This document shows, in pieces, positions 7,348 through 18,600 of a DNA stretch of 64,000 nt (the first letter of the stretch is position 1; each line of letters starts with the position of its first letter). This stretch comes from a virus. The translations under genes and the position numbers were made by a program. The notes under the pieces are model-generated. The model saw only the letters and a list, made by a program, of their open reading frames with translations, made no database searches and was not told where the DNA came from. The stretch lies in the IMG/VR virus record IMGVR_UViG_3300036766_000184, positions 23,864 to 87,863 of that record. One strand, written 5' to 3'.

Positions 7348-8516
7348 GAGGGGTGATCGCTGTGAGACGGATCGGACTGGTACTCGGCCTTATCATGGCG
7401 CTCGCGCTCGGTGTCGCGGGGACCGTGTCCGCAGGAAACTGCGGGACGTATTCCACGTACTCCACCGGGTCAAGTTTTGGCGCCGCCGACATCAACGGCA
7501 TCCAGATTCTCCTGGGCCAAACAAACATGACGCCACTCTGCGTCTCGCCATACGCGGCCACCGCTGGCCAGATGCAGACGACGACCGACCCCTATCCCGC
7601 AGGGGCCGTGAGCCTGCCCACGAGTCTTCAAGGCGAACTGACCGGCCTCCGCCACGTCATCAAGCAGCTCACGGGCTGGACCTACTGGTACACCCACACG
7701 GACGACTTCACCCGGAACGCGACGTGGAACACGCTCGGGCAGAGCTTCTGCGCGTTCTGCGTGAACATCACCGACACGGCGAGCCATCCGATTTCTAGGT
7801 TCATCGACCTCGTGATCGTGGGCACCGGCTCGAAGTTCTCGGTCGACAAGGCCGGGAATACGGTGATCGGCGGGACGTTGGCGCTCACAGGCGCGTTCAC
7901 GGGCACGATCCCGGTCACGGCATTCAACAGCGGCACCGGCGCGTCGGCCTCGACCGTCCTGCACGGCAACAGCACGTGGGGCGCGGTCAATCTCGCCTCC
8001 CAGGTCACCGGCAATCTTGGGGTCGCCAACCTCAACAGCGGCACCGGAGCATCCTCGGCGACCTTCTGGCGTGGTGACGGCACGTGGGGCGCGGCGGGCG
8101 CGGCGGTCGTCCAGATCAAAAGCGCGACCTATTCAACGGCGGGTACCGCGACTGGAACGACGCTGACCGATAGCGGCCTCTCGGTAACCATCACGCCGAC
8201 GAGTGCCAGCAATAGCGTGCGCATCACGGCGGTCCAGAACGGAGTCAGCGTCAACACGGCGGGCCAGTGGGGGCTCTTGAGGCTCCTGCGGGGCGCGGGC
8301 GTCATCGCGTCCACGCTGCAATACGGCGGCTCAATCGCGACCGCCTTCGGGTCGGTCACGGTTGTCATCGGCCCGTACTGTGATAGCCCGGCCACCACTG
8401 GGGCCACGACCTACAAGACCCAGTACGCGGGCAGCGCGGGCGGGGTCAGTATCTCTGTGCAGGACTCATCGTCGACATCGTTCATCGTCGCGGAAGAGGT
8501 GACCTCATGTTCGTAA
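7344..8516 (+). CDS. Tail fibre-like protein with an N-terminal signal sequence
   Basis: 390 residues; ATG 7344 overlaps the previous TGA. Residues about 8-29 (RRIGLVLGLIMALALGVAG, then TVSAGNC) form a typical signal peptide. The middle carries imperfect repeats with SGTGAS, TVLHGNSTWGAV and TFWRGDGTWG, a motif common in phage tail fibre shafts. The C terminus is beta-rich and holds two Cys. Fibres bind host receptors. A secretory signal is unexpected in a protein assembled in the cytoplasm; the protein may instead be exported, or the hydrophobic helix may anchor it in the particle. It overlaps the next gene by 10 nt. Confidence 0.6.
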   Translation: MRGVIAVRRIGLVLGLIMALALGVAGTVSAGNCGTYSTYSTGSSFGAADINGIQILLGQTNMTPLCVSPYAATAGQMQTTTDPYPAGAVSLPTSLQGELTGLRHVIKQLTGWTYWYTHTDDFTRNATWNTLGQSFCAFCVNITDTASHPISRFIDLVIVGTGSKFSVDKAGNTVIGGTLALTGAFTGTIPVTAFNSGTGASASTVLHGNSTWGAVNLASQVTGNLGVANLNSGTGASSATFWRGDGTWGAAGAAVVQIKSATYSTAGTATGTTLTDSGLSVTITPTSASNSVRITAVQNGVSVNTAGQWGLLRLLRGAGVIASTLQYGGSIATAFGSVTVVIGPYCDSPATTGATTYKTQYAGSAGGVSISVQDSSSTSFIVAEEVTSCS

Positions 8517-8845
8517 TACTCGCGCTCGCCGTGCTGTTCGTGACCACGCCCGCGTGGGCGCTCGATGCCAAGGCCATCGCAACGACGATCACGGGCCAGT
8601 GCCCGGACGCCGAGTTTTCCTATCAAGGTGACGGGTCCTCGCTCGGCGCGCACACGGCGGCGAACGGCGACAAGGCCACGGGGCTCACATGGATCGCGTC
8701 ATCGACCTGTCCCACGAGACCGACACTGGCTGAGATTCAGGCGTGGGCCGCCGCGAAGCCAGCCCCGGAGAAGATCGCGGATCGTATCGAGGCTGCCAAG
8801 ACGTTGAACGACCTGAAGGTCATCCTCAAGGAGCGCCTGAAGTGA
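8507..8845 (+). CDS. Small secreted protein
   Basis: 112 residues. The N terminus MFVILALAVLFVTTPAWALD is a clear signal peptide with likely cleavage after AWA. The mature part has two Cys and a C-terminal helix (KIADRIEAAKTLNDLKVIL). It overlaps the fibre-like gene by 10 nt and the next gene at 8845. It may be a periplasmic partner of the fibre-like protein or part of a lysis/exclusion function; neither can be shown. Confidence 0.6.
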   Translation: MFVILALAVLFVTTPAWALDAKAIATTITGQCPDAEFSYQGDGSSLGAHTAANGDKATGLTWIASSTCPTRPTLAEIQAWAAAKPAPEKIADRIEAAKTLNDLKVILKERLK

Positions 8846-9096
8846 TGAGAATGGTGCTCCTCTCGGCCCTCGCGGCTATCCTACTGGTCGTGGGTGCCGC
8901 GCAGGCGCAGGCCCCACCGGCGGGGTCGACGTGCGAAGGTAAGCTCGAAGAGCAGTCGATCATGCTGCAAGCGGTGTCGGCGGGGCGGATTCGGGCCGAG
9001 GCCGAGAGCGCGGTGGAGATCGCCCGACTCCGCCAGCAGGTGCGGGAACTGGCCAAGAAGCTGGACGACGTTGCCCGGACGGGCAAGGGGAACTGA
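8845..9096 (+). CDS. Small secreted coiled-coil protein
   Basis: 83 residues from ATG 8845 (GTG 8842 or ATG 8851 are also possible). A signal peptide (MRMVLLSALAAILLVVGAAQA) is followed by a short Pro/Gly linker, one Cys, and a heptad-rich helix (IEIARLRQQVRELAKKLDDV). The size and layout resemble spanin or Rz-like envelope proteins, but the gene lies in the virion module, not beside the lysis genes. A palindrome-family copy occupies 9072-9085, just before the GTG start of the next gene. Confidence 0.5.
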   Translation: MRMVLLSALAAILLVVGAAQAQAPPAGSTCEGKLEEQSIMLQAVSAGRIRAEAESAVEIARLRQQVRELAKKLDDVARTGKGN

Positions 9097-10863
9097 GTGG
9101 CTGACGACGAACTCGACTTCAACACGTTCGGGCAGGACAGCAACGCCGGGAGTGTCGATCAGCTTGAATCCGCGTTCCAGCAGCAGCACGCCAACAACGC
9201 CGACAACTTTGTCACCACGATCCCGTCGAGCACGAACTTCTCCCTAACGCGACCGGACGGAACGACGGTCTCCCCCGCCGACTACTCGTTGATGGTCGGC
9301 AAGCTTGCGGTCGCCCCGGAGATGCAGGGTCTCGTGGTCGACAAGGCCGGGAACGTCTTGAACTCGGACGGGACACCGCTCAATCCATCTCAGAAAGATG
9401 GGCTACTCAAGACCCTCGGGAGCTTCTTCGACTCCTCCACGGGGCGCCTGATCGGTTCTCTTGCGCTCGGGGCGGCCGGGATGGGCCTCGGCAAGCTGGT
9501 GGCGGGTCCCGGCGGTACTCTCACGCTGCCCTCGACCACGGCGGGACAGAACCCGGTCGTCGCCGCGGCGCAGCCGCAGTTGCTCGCCTCGCTGGCCGGT
9601 CAGGGCGGGGCCGATCTCAAGTCGGCCCTCGATGCGAACTTCGCCGGGCAGAAGACCCTCGCCTCGGCCTCCACCGAAGACATCGCGCGCGCGAGTGCCG
9701 CCAACGCCCAGATCGAGGCACAGTCGGCCCCACTGCGCTCTCTGGCTGCGGCAAACCTCCCCGGCTATATGACCGGCACGGCCCCCCACCCGTCTGCGGC
9801 CTACGACGCCACCACGAGTGCCGCGATGGCCCAGATGGAGAAGCTGCTCGGCCTGCCGACCGGCACGCTGACGGGGGCTGGCGCTGCGGCGGGCGGCGGC
9901 GGCATCACGGACGACCAGTTCACCGCGAAGGGCATCTTCGATCCCGGACTGCGCAATATCATCAGAACGGATCCGACCGAAGCCTACAACTACGGCCTCG
10001 GCCCGAACCCTGCGACGACGCCTGGCGCGGCCGACACGACCGCCCCGGCGGGTGTGACCCAGGACTCGCTGCTTCCGGCCATCACGGACAAGCTCAGCAA
10101 GACGATGGCTGGCGGCCCCGCAGCCTACTACAGCGCGGACCCGGTGCAGGCCCAGATGGCAGCGCGGCTTCAGAACGCGCTCGCGGGAGGGGAACTGGAC
10201 CCGGCGACCGAGCGCAGCATCCGGGAACAGCTCGACATCCTGCACAACAACCTCAAGCGGGCCTACGGGGACGCGGGGGCCGAGTGGAACTCGACGGTCG
10301 GGCAGAGCCTCGCGGCCAAGAGCGCCGAGTCGGTCGCGGCCCTGCGGTACGGAGTCAACCGAGATGTCGTGAACTCGCTCGGGCCTCAAGAGCAGGCGCG
10401 CCGGACCTTCGCGATCACGAACCCGCAGAATATGTACCTGGCCGATCTCGGGTTCTACGGGGGCCAGCAGCAGCAGCGCAGTCAGTTGCCGGCCGCCGAG
10501 ACCCGGGCCCTCCTGGCGCAATACTTCCCCACGGTCGCCCAGAACGCGGCCTTCAACGAGAACGCCCGTCAGGTGAACGTGGCCCAGAACGCCGCGATCA
10601 CCGGACTCAATCGCCCCACGCTGGCGACCGGCTCGAACGCGCTCGGGAACCAGATCACCTCGTTGTCGCCGCTGCTCGGTGTCAACGAGCCGAACGTGTT
10701 CCCGACTCTCGCGGCGGCGAGCACGAGCGCCTTCAATGCGCAGCAGGCCGCCGATGCCGCGCAGGCCAAGAGCATCGCGGACATCTTCGGCAACGCGGCG
10801 GGCACGCTCAAGCCCGCCACGAACGTCACACTGGCGCCGACCGGCACCGGGATGTTCTCCTAG
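9097..10863 (+). CDS. Putative internal virion protein (588 residues)
   Basis: GTG 9097 follows directly after the previous stop; AAGGGG serves as SD. The protein is Ala/Gly-rich and mostly helical, with a glycine-rich membrane-active-looking stretch near residues 120-145 (LIGSLALGAAGMGLGKLVAG) and a central helix-rich region. No enzyme motif is visible. Together with the following two genes it occupies the position of the internal core or ejection proteins of podoviruses, which leave the particle and form a channel through the envelope. Function is inferred from position and composition. Confidence 0.5.
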   Translation: MADDELDFNTFGQDSNAGSVDQLESAFQQQHANNADNFVTTIPSSTNFSLTRPDGTTVSPADYSLMVGKLAVAPEMQGLVVDKAGNVLNSDGTPLNPSQKDGLLKTLGSFFDSSTGRLIGSLALGAAGMGLGKLVAGPGGTLTLPSTTAGQNPVVAAAQPQLLASLAGQGGADLKSALDANFAGQKTLASASTEDIARASAANAQIEAQSAPLRSLAAANLPGYMTGTAPHPSAAYDATTSAAMAQMEKLLGLPTGTLTGAGAAAGGGGITDDQFTAKGIFDPGLRNIIRTDPTEAYNYGLGPNPATTPGAADTTAPAGVTQDSLLPAITDKLSKTMAGGPAAYYSADPVQAQMAARLQNALAGGELDPATERSIREQLDILHNNLKRAYGDAGAEWNSTVGQSLAAKSAESVAALRYGVNRDVVNSLGPQEQARRTFAITNPQNMYLADLGFYGGQQQQRSQLPAAETRALLAQYFPTVAQNAAFNENARQVNVAQNAAITGLNRPTLATGSNALGNQITSLSPLLGVNEPNVFPTLAAASTSAFNAQQAADAAQAKSIADIFGNAAGTLKPATNVTLAPTGTGMFS

Positions 10864-12617
10864 TGGCCGCACCGTTCTCGGTCGCCTACCCGAGTGCCGG
10901 GAACGCGGCGGGGTCGCAGTTCGTCGACAGCTACCTGCGCGCGAAGTCACTCGCGATCCAGGAGCAGAACGCGGACGCGCTCAATCAGTACCGGGCGCTT
11001 CAGATGCAGGAGATGCAGGAGGCCGCTGCCCGCCGGGCAGGGGACGAGCGCGCGCTGTCAGCGGTTGCCAATGCCCCGACGGGTCCGATTACGCTGGCGT
11101 CCGAACAGCGCACCCCCGGCGCGATCGTAACCCCCGCATCGCCGGGCACCATGGCCGCCGAGGTCCCCGACGAGATGGGAGTCGCGCCGCCGATCTCGAT
11201 GGCCGCGACGAACCCGACCGCGGAAGTCCGTGCGCCCGATCAGGTCACCCCAGCCATCACGACGCCGGGGATCGCCATGTCGGACATCACGAAGTCGCTC
11301 GCGGCCGATCCGAAGGCTCTCGCGGGTCTCGCAACCCCGCAGGCCGCGGCCCTCATGAAGCAGCGCGGCGTCCTGTCGAGCGCCGACATCGAGCGCAAGA
11401 AGAACCTCGCGGATGCCAAGACGGAAGCGATCGGCTACCGGGACCAGATCCAGGAGATGATGAGCGGTCGCGACGTGGACCCGATCAAAATCGCGCTCAC
11501 CCGGAAGGCGTACCACGAGAAGGCCGCGATGGTCTACGCCGAGAGCGATCCCGCGCAGGCGCGCGAGCATCGTCAGGCGGCCGAGGCGTTCATGACCGAG
11601 GCGATCGGACTCTCGAACAACAAGCACGAGAATGATCTGGCGCGGGACGATCTCCGGTCCTTCAACGCCGCCGTGACGAAGTTCGACACCAAGGGCGGCA
11701 ATACCCCGGAGAACATGAGCGCGGTGCTCGACGCCGTGGCGGACTTCCAGAGCAAGGGCTTGGGCGCGACCCGGACGGCGTTCATCAACCACAAGCTGAC
11801 GAACATGATCGCCTCGATCCAGGACCCGGCCTACAAGGAGTTCGTCTCGGGCGTCGTGCAGAGCATGAACGCCCAGACCGGCACGCAGGATCTCCACAAG
11901 GCGTTCCTGGCTCAGAGCCTGATCGACCCGGACACCATGACGCGCATGATCGGCGACAAGGGGCACTTCGGGGACTGGGCCCGCAAGGCACTCTCACCGG
12001 ATCGGACGCTGAGCCTGAGCGCAGTCGGGGTCGCCCAGAAGCGAGTGGACGCGGAGATCGCGGCCGGGAGTCGGCCGGGCGTCGAGCAAGGGTCGGCCGC
12101 CTACTGGAAGCTCGTCAGTCAGTTCGCGCAAGAGGGTGTCAACGCCCGCGATGCGAGCCGTCACGACGACGCTGAGCGCCGACGCAGCCTCCAGCTTTAT
12201 GACCGGGAAATCGCGATCCACAAGAGCGAACTGGGGCGGATTCGTGCCGATCTCAAGGCCATTGAGAAAACCCCCTACGCCGAGCGAGCGGCGCGGCGCA
12301 AAGAGTTGACCGAGCGGGAAGCCGAAGCCGACCGGCTGCTGAAAGAAGCGGAGAGCGGCCTCGCGGCATTCAAGAAGACGGCCGAGCCCACAGACTCAGG
12401 CGAGCGCGCCGACCTTGAGCAACAGGTCAAGGACGCCAAGGGCTCGACGGCCGCGTCTGCGCAAGGCACGGCGGCGGCGACCTTCGAGTCGGCCCCGCCC
12501 GCGTCCAAGAAGGCGGCCGTCATCGCCATGACGAACGCGCTCTTTCCGAAGCGCACATGGCCGCAGTTGAACGAACAGGAGCGGACGACAGTTCTCGGTC
12601 GCCTCACGGGCCGCTAG
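10863..12617 (+). CDS. Putative internal virion protein (584 residues)
   Basis: GTG 10863 overlaps the previous TAG by one base, so translation is coupled. The protein is strongly helical, Ala/Lys/Glu-rich, with long heptad-like stretches near residues 175-250 and 440-500. It contains a palindrome-family copy at 11027-11039 (coding for AARRAG). No catalytic signature. It lies between another helical virion protein and the giant polyvalent gene and is probably packaged and ejected with DNA. Confidence 0.5.
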   Translation: MAAPFSVAYPSAGNAAGSQFVDSYLRAKSLAIQEQNADALNQYRALQMQEMQEAAARRAGDERALSAVANAPTGPITLASEQRTPGAIVTPASPGTMAAEVPDEMGVAPPISMAATNPTAEVRAPDQVTPAITTPGIAMSDITKSLAADPKALAGLATPQAAALMKQRGVLSSADIERKKNLADAKTEAIGYRDQIQEMMSGRDVDPIKIALTRKAYHEKAAMVYAESDPAQAREHRQAAEAFMTEAIGLSNNKHENDLARDDLRSFNAAVTKFDTKGGNTPENMSAVLDAVADFQSKGLGATRTAFINHKLTNMIASIQDPAYKEFVSGVVQSMNAQTGTQDLHKAFLAQSLIDPDTMTRMIGDKGHFGDWARKALSPDRTLSLSAVGVAQKRVDAEIAAGSRPGVEQGSAAYWKLVSQFAQEGVNARDASRHDDAERRRSLQLYDREIAIHKSELGRIRADLKAIEKTPYAERAARRKELTEREAEADRLLKEAESGLAAFKKTAEPTDSGERADLEQQVKDAKGSTAASAQGTAAATFESAPPASKKAAVIAMTNALFPKRTWPQLNEQERTTVLGRLTGR

Positions 12618-12618
12618 T

Positions 12619-15600
12619 ATGGCCGTCACCATCCGCGACATCGACGCGCTCTTCGACGAAGAGCCGAAGAAAGACAGCGCGGCCTCAGCGCCCGCCACAA
12701 CCCCGGCAGCACTCGCACCGCCCATAACGACGGTCGGGGACATTGACAAGCTCTTCGCCGAGTCGCCCGACGATTCAGCATCGACCTTCCCCGCGAGCAC
12801 GCCGGAGATCAGGCAGGCCGAACTCGACCGGAACCTCCGCGACATCAAGGCCGGAAATGTCCCGCCGACCATCCAGGCCCCGATCGCCGCGGTCGATCCT
12901 GCGACGGGTGTCCCGCTCGACATGCCATCCCCGACACCACCCGTGACATCGGGCGAACCCGGCATCCTCACGCGCCTCGGTCGTGCCGCGCGCAACGTCA
13001 TCATGGGCACGCCAGCCGCCGCCCAGCCCGCGACACGTGATGGCTCCGGGGGCGTCATCGAGCCGCCGCCGAGTCAGGCTGAGGTGCGCGCGACCGCGCC
13101 GGGTGGAGGGCCGTTGGTCACACCACCTCCGGCGACACCTGCGGTCACTACGCCGATCGTCTCAGCGTCTACGGTGCCGGCGCCTCCTGCCCAGCGCTCA
13201 TCCACGCAGCCGGTGTTCACACCACCCGCACCCGTGACGCCGGAGAATCCTCTTCCCGAGTGGGCGGTCGAGCGCAATAAGATCACGCCGACCCCATCCA
13301 GCGCTCCCGTCATCAACTCGGTCAGGGACCTCGCGCCTCATGTCGCCGATCTTGTCGCGCCGCCGATCAATGCACGTCCCGCTATCGAGGATGCTGGTCA
13401 GCAACTCGACGCCTTCAGGGCTCGACTTGACCAGGAGCATACGGCCCTTGTGGCGGAGCGGTCTGCGCTGAATGCTGCGCGCGCGAGCCTTGAGTCGCGC
13501 CTCGGGCAATCACGAGCCCCAGGAGCACGAGCGGCCATCGAGGCTGAGGTCGCCAGCTACAACGAGCGCGAGGGGGTATTCAGCCAGCGCAGGGGGGCCT
13601 TCGGAATTGCCGCCGAGAGTTTCAACGCTCGCGCGGATAGGCTCAGGGCGCTGGACAAGGACGAGTCGTCGCGTGGCGGGATCGTTGAGCGTGGGACGCG
13701 CGCCGCCGTTGAAGCGCAGCGCAGCGGCATCAGTCGAGCAGCGCAAGCCGTCACCTCGCTGGGCGAAATCCCCTTGTACGCGGGGCCGGGCTCAACGAGC
13801 GAGCGGGTCAATGTCCCCAATATCGTCTGGCAAGCCTCCCTCAATCTCGCCAACGGGCTGTTGCAGGCCGGCGCAGCACCAGCCATTGGCGTTGGAGCGG
13901 CGGGCCGGGCGGCCCTTGAAAAGGCAGATCCAGAACTCGCGAGCACGACGCTTGTCGGCGACGACGCGACGGCGCGTGGCATCCGACTCGGATTGATGCC
14001 GACAGAAATCCCCGTGGATCGCACCCCCGAGGAACACGCCGCCCTTGGTGCGCCGATCACCGTCGGGGAAGCCGTCGAGATCCTCGGTGCCCTCGGCACG
14101 ATCATGGGTATCGGGCGCATCGCGTCGAGCAACACGCGCTACGTGATTAACTGGGGTCGGCCTGGCCCGAGGTTCGGTCGCATTGAGCCGATGAAGGCCC
14201 TGCCACCAGCGCCACCCGAGGCGCTCTCAGGCGTGGTCGCTCGCCCTGAGCCGGTCGGTCCATCTGGATCAGCCCCCACCATCGACCTGACCGTGACACT
14301 CGGCGACATCTCGTCTGCCCGCGCGGGCAAGGCGAATCTTGCTGAGTCACTGGCGGATGCAGCGGTCAGCCGACTCAAACCGCTCCCCGCGGAATGGGAT
14401 GCCGGTCGCCGTGTCTTCACGCTCACGGAAGACATCCCCGGCCATGCCCGCGGTGATGTCGTCAGCGCAACACAGGCCGCAGCGGAGGGCTATGACCCGT
14501 TGCGCCTTGCCGCGCGGACCAGCGCGACGCCGACCACTCGGCCGGTCGCTACAGCGGCGCGTCCTGAGCCGATCCTCATCGAGTCCGAGCCAGCGGCGGC
14601 TGGGTCGGGGCCGCTTGCGCCGGCCGCAGAGGCAGCGAAGGCTCGGCTCGCGCAACGGGCACCGACGCCACCGTTCGGGCCATCAGAACCACTCGCGTCC
14701 ACGGCCCCCGTCACCACCGAGGACATCGACGCGCTCTTCGTACCGCCCGCCAGAAACGAGCCGGAAACGACCCCCGAGTCGGCCGATCTCAAGCCCGCGC
14801 CATCGTTGACATCGCCGGGAAATCAACGGGGCGCCATGACTCCGCTCACTCCCGAATCGGTGGCCGCCGCGCTGGAGGATGCGAACGGCAACTACATCAC
14901 GGCTGCGGAGGCGCTCGCCGGGAGCGACAACCTCCTGAGCGTCCTGAACGCGGCGAATCAGGCCCGGAAACTCTCGCCCGAGTTCAACGACGCGATGGGC
15001 AACCGGCCCCGCACGGGCTCGATGCTCAAGGTGGAACGGGACCGGCTCGCGCAAGAAGACCGCGGCGGATGGGACCTCAACAACGACAACGACCTGATCG
15101 CCTTCGTGAAGAGTAAGGGGGGTATCCGACCGGACCCCGGCGGGGACCTCTCCGAGAAATGGGAGGCGATCCCGAAGGAACTGCGGAGCAAGACCAAGGG
15201 GCTCACGCCGTCGCAGATGGCGGAAGTCGTCAACGAATCCCTCGGACGCGAGCGCAACACGAATGTCATCAACGACGCGGAGATCCTGCGCCGCTTGTCG
15301 AAGTCGACGGTGCGCGGCGGAGCGCGCGGCCAGCGTGAAGAGGTTGACCGTGCGCAGGCCGAGCAGGAACGTCAGGCCGCCGATGCCCACGCGCGCTTCA
15401 TGGACATGCCGGAAGCCGAACAGATCGCCGCGCTTCGTGATATGACCGGGGCCTCGGAGGCGGATGCGCGAGCGCTTCTCAAGGCCCGACAGGATGCCGC
15501 GAGGCCCGTCGAGTTCCTGTCCGACAAAGACGAACCGACCGGCGAGAAGGGCGCGCTCGACAGGGCGCTCCTCGAAGGCTTCCTGGCAGGACCGGAACGG

Positions 15601-18600
15601 GAGCCGCGCGAGATCATCCGTGAGGTGCTCGATCAGGTCGGCGGCCACGAGGCGGTCGCCAAGGGGATGTTCGGCGGCGATATAGGCGAACTCGACGCCT
15701 TCGTGCGCCGTGTCCATGCGGAGGCGGTGGAGTCGAGCAAGGCGATGGAGCCGAGAGCGCCCTATGGTGGTCGCGGCACCTCCTTGCCCGCGCGGGCAAT
15801 GTTTCGCGGCGTCAAGGCTGGCCGAGATCCTCACGCCATCGAGGGCACCATCGGCGGCACGACATTCTCGCCTGACGAAAAGGTGGCGCGCGCCTACGCG
15901 GGCGAAGACGGTCGTGTTGTGCGCGAGAACCTCGGATTCAAGAATCTGCTCGCGGCCAAGAACTGGATGGAGGCTAAGCGCGCACTCGAACTCCCCGCAT
16001 CGGCGACCATGCCAGAGCTGATCCGGGCGGCGAGTGACGCTGGGCACGACGGTCTCGCGTTTCAGGGCGCGCACGGGCAGGAGTACATCAAGATCCCATC
16101 CAAGGGACCAGAGCCCAAGACCGAGAAGACCCCACTCGGCGATCAGGTCTTGGTCCCCGACACCCCCAAGCGCTCGATCCCCACCGGGAAAGCCAAGGCC
16201 CGCGTCGAGCAGCGCCCCTTGGACTCGACGCCGCTGTTCGGACAGGACAAAGCGGAACGAGATCGGAATTCCGACGACGCGCAGGGGATGCTTCTTGAGG
16301 ACCGCGCGCCGTTCCAGGCACAGGAGAAAGCGGCCAAAGCTCAGGAGAAGGCCGCTGAGGCGCTCACGAAAGCTGCTGGCGCGATCAAGGATGCGGCCGA
16401 CGAAGTGCGGGCGGCCGTTCCCGAGGCCCCGAAGCCCGCGCCGGTCACGTGGGGCGGCTGGCAGGAGCGCTTCAACAAGGAGCCGCTGCCGCTCTGGTCT
16501 CTGACCCAAGACATCCCCGGCCACCCGAAAGGCTCTACGGTCGGCCCCCAGGCGCTCCAGAAGGCGGGATTCGAGGTCCCCGAGCCCCCGGAAGCGGCCC
16601 CGACCGGCGCATCGCCGTACAAGTACTCAAGCGTAGAGATCCGACTGCCGGCCGGGATCGGAGACGCGGTGCGCCGGTTCGCGCAGACGATCCCGCAAGA
16701 TCAGTTGGCGCCGAAGGGTGTCGAGGCGGTGTCTCACGTAACCGTTCGTTATGGCATCCAAAGCTCAGAGCCCGACCGGATTAAGGACGCGCTCAAGGAT
16801 CAGGGCCCCGTCGAGATCACGCTCGGCACGGTCAAGAGCTTCCCGGACACCGGCGACGGAGAAGTCCTCTACGTGGAGGCCCAGGGCCCGGCGGTCGACG
16901 CGCTCCACGAGCACCTGACGGACGCGCTCGTGACCGTCGACACCCAGAAGACGTTCAAACCTCACGTCACCCTCGCCTATTTGAAGAAGGGCGAAGCCAA
17001 GGCCCACGTCGGCGACACCAGTTTCGTCGGCCGGACCTTCACGGCCTCCGAGGTCGTGTTCTCGCCGCGCGATGGAGCGGAGCCTACGGTACTGGCCTTG
17101 CCCGGGCGGGCAGTGGAGCCAGCCACCGAAGCGCCGCGTGTGTCAGACACACCATCCGGTGTGCTAGACACACAGCCGCCGACCGCCGTCAACGAACCAG
17201 TCGCCCCCTACACCACGGAGCCCGCCCCGGCTTTCTTCTCCGCACTCCGTGACGCAGCCGACAAGCGTCTGCCCGCGCGGGCCAGCGCCGAGCAGATCAT
17301 GGCGACCATCCGGGCGACCCCAGGCGTCAAGGCCGACGAGATCACCTGGACCTACCTCCCCGAGTGGTTGGCCGAACAGAAAGGCCCGATCGCCAAGGCG
17401 GACGTGCTGGCGTATCTGGACGACTACGGCGTCAAGGTGCGGGAAAGCCTGCGCGGGCAGGGAGCGGGGAGCGATCCGGGCCAAGAGGCATTCCGTCGAG
17501 CGTTCGAGCCCGCCGCGCCCGGCGAGTACGCGCGCACATTCCGCGACCTGATCGAGCCGCTTGGCTACCACCCGGAGCATGCGTCCTCGGGGCCGGGCTA
17601 TCTCGTCATCCGCGCCGCGCCCATCGTCAATCCGGAAGTGGGCCTGGACGAATTGAACCGACGGATGGATCTGCTCGAAGCCGAGCGCGAGCCTGCCTAT
17701 CGGGCCGCACACCGTCTCGGCATCATCGACACGCGCAGTGAGGCTGAGGACATGGAACTCGCCCGCCTCACACAGACCTTGACGATCATCGACGGACAGG
17801 AACAAGAGATCGACGACCAGATTCAAGAGGTCGTTGACCGGGATCGTCCGCGCTACTTCACCATCCGCGCTGAGGGCCGCGTACTGCTCAACGACGACGA
17901 GGGGGCCGCCGACTTCGATGAGGCTGTCGTGAATGCGTGGCGTGACCAGGAGGATCGCGCAGGACGCAGTACCACACCGAACGCCAATCTCTCGCCCGCC
18001 GAGTACGAAGGCTACAAGGCCGTCAGAGGCGGTGAGAGCTACCGCGAGCTACTGTTCCTCTATGAGAGGCCGCCAACAGAGCTTGACAAAGAGATTCGTG
18101 CGCTCTCGCGGGGCAGGGGGCGACCGGGCTCAGGCCATGACGATGCTTTCTCGATACAACCGGAAGACCAGCCACGCTTGGACGCGCTGCTCAGCCGTCG
18201 TGTCGGGCTACCCCGCCATGTTTTCCGGCCCCCTCACTTCCGCAACGCCGAGGACATGATTGCGCATGTCCGATTCGATGTCCGCACCGACGCCGACGGC
18301 CGGCGCGGACTCCTGATCCAAGAGGTGCAGGACGACCTCGACAACCAGATCCGCAAGCGACAGGACAACTTGAAGTCGATGGAGCGCGCATTGCCGGATG
18401 TCGCAGAAGGAACGCCAGCGCGACCCGGACTAGAAGGAAACATCGCGGACGCGAAGACCGAGATCGCCCGCCTCGAAGCCCTTCTCCCCTTCCGGGGCGG
18501 CAAGTCGAACGAGTTGGTGATGAAGCGCGTCCTGCGTTTTGCTTCGGAACAGGGCTACGACTTCGTGGGGTTGGCGACGGGCGCGCAGCAGGCGGAATTG

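Noticed and set aside
14683-16524. A 613-codon reverse-strand frame inside the giant gene
   Set aside because: Shadow of the polyvalent gene. No SD or motif, and forward-frame domains (ART-like) are clear in the same interval.
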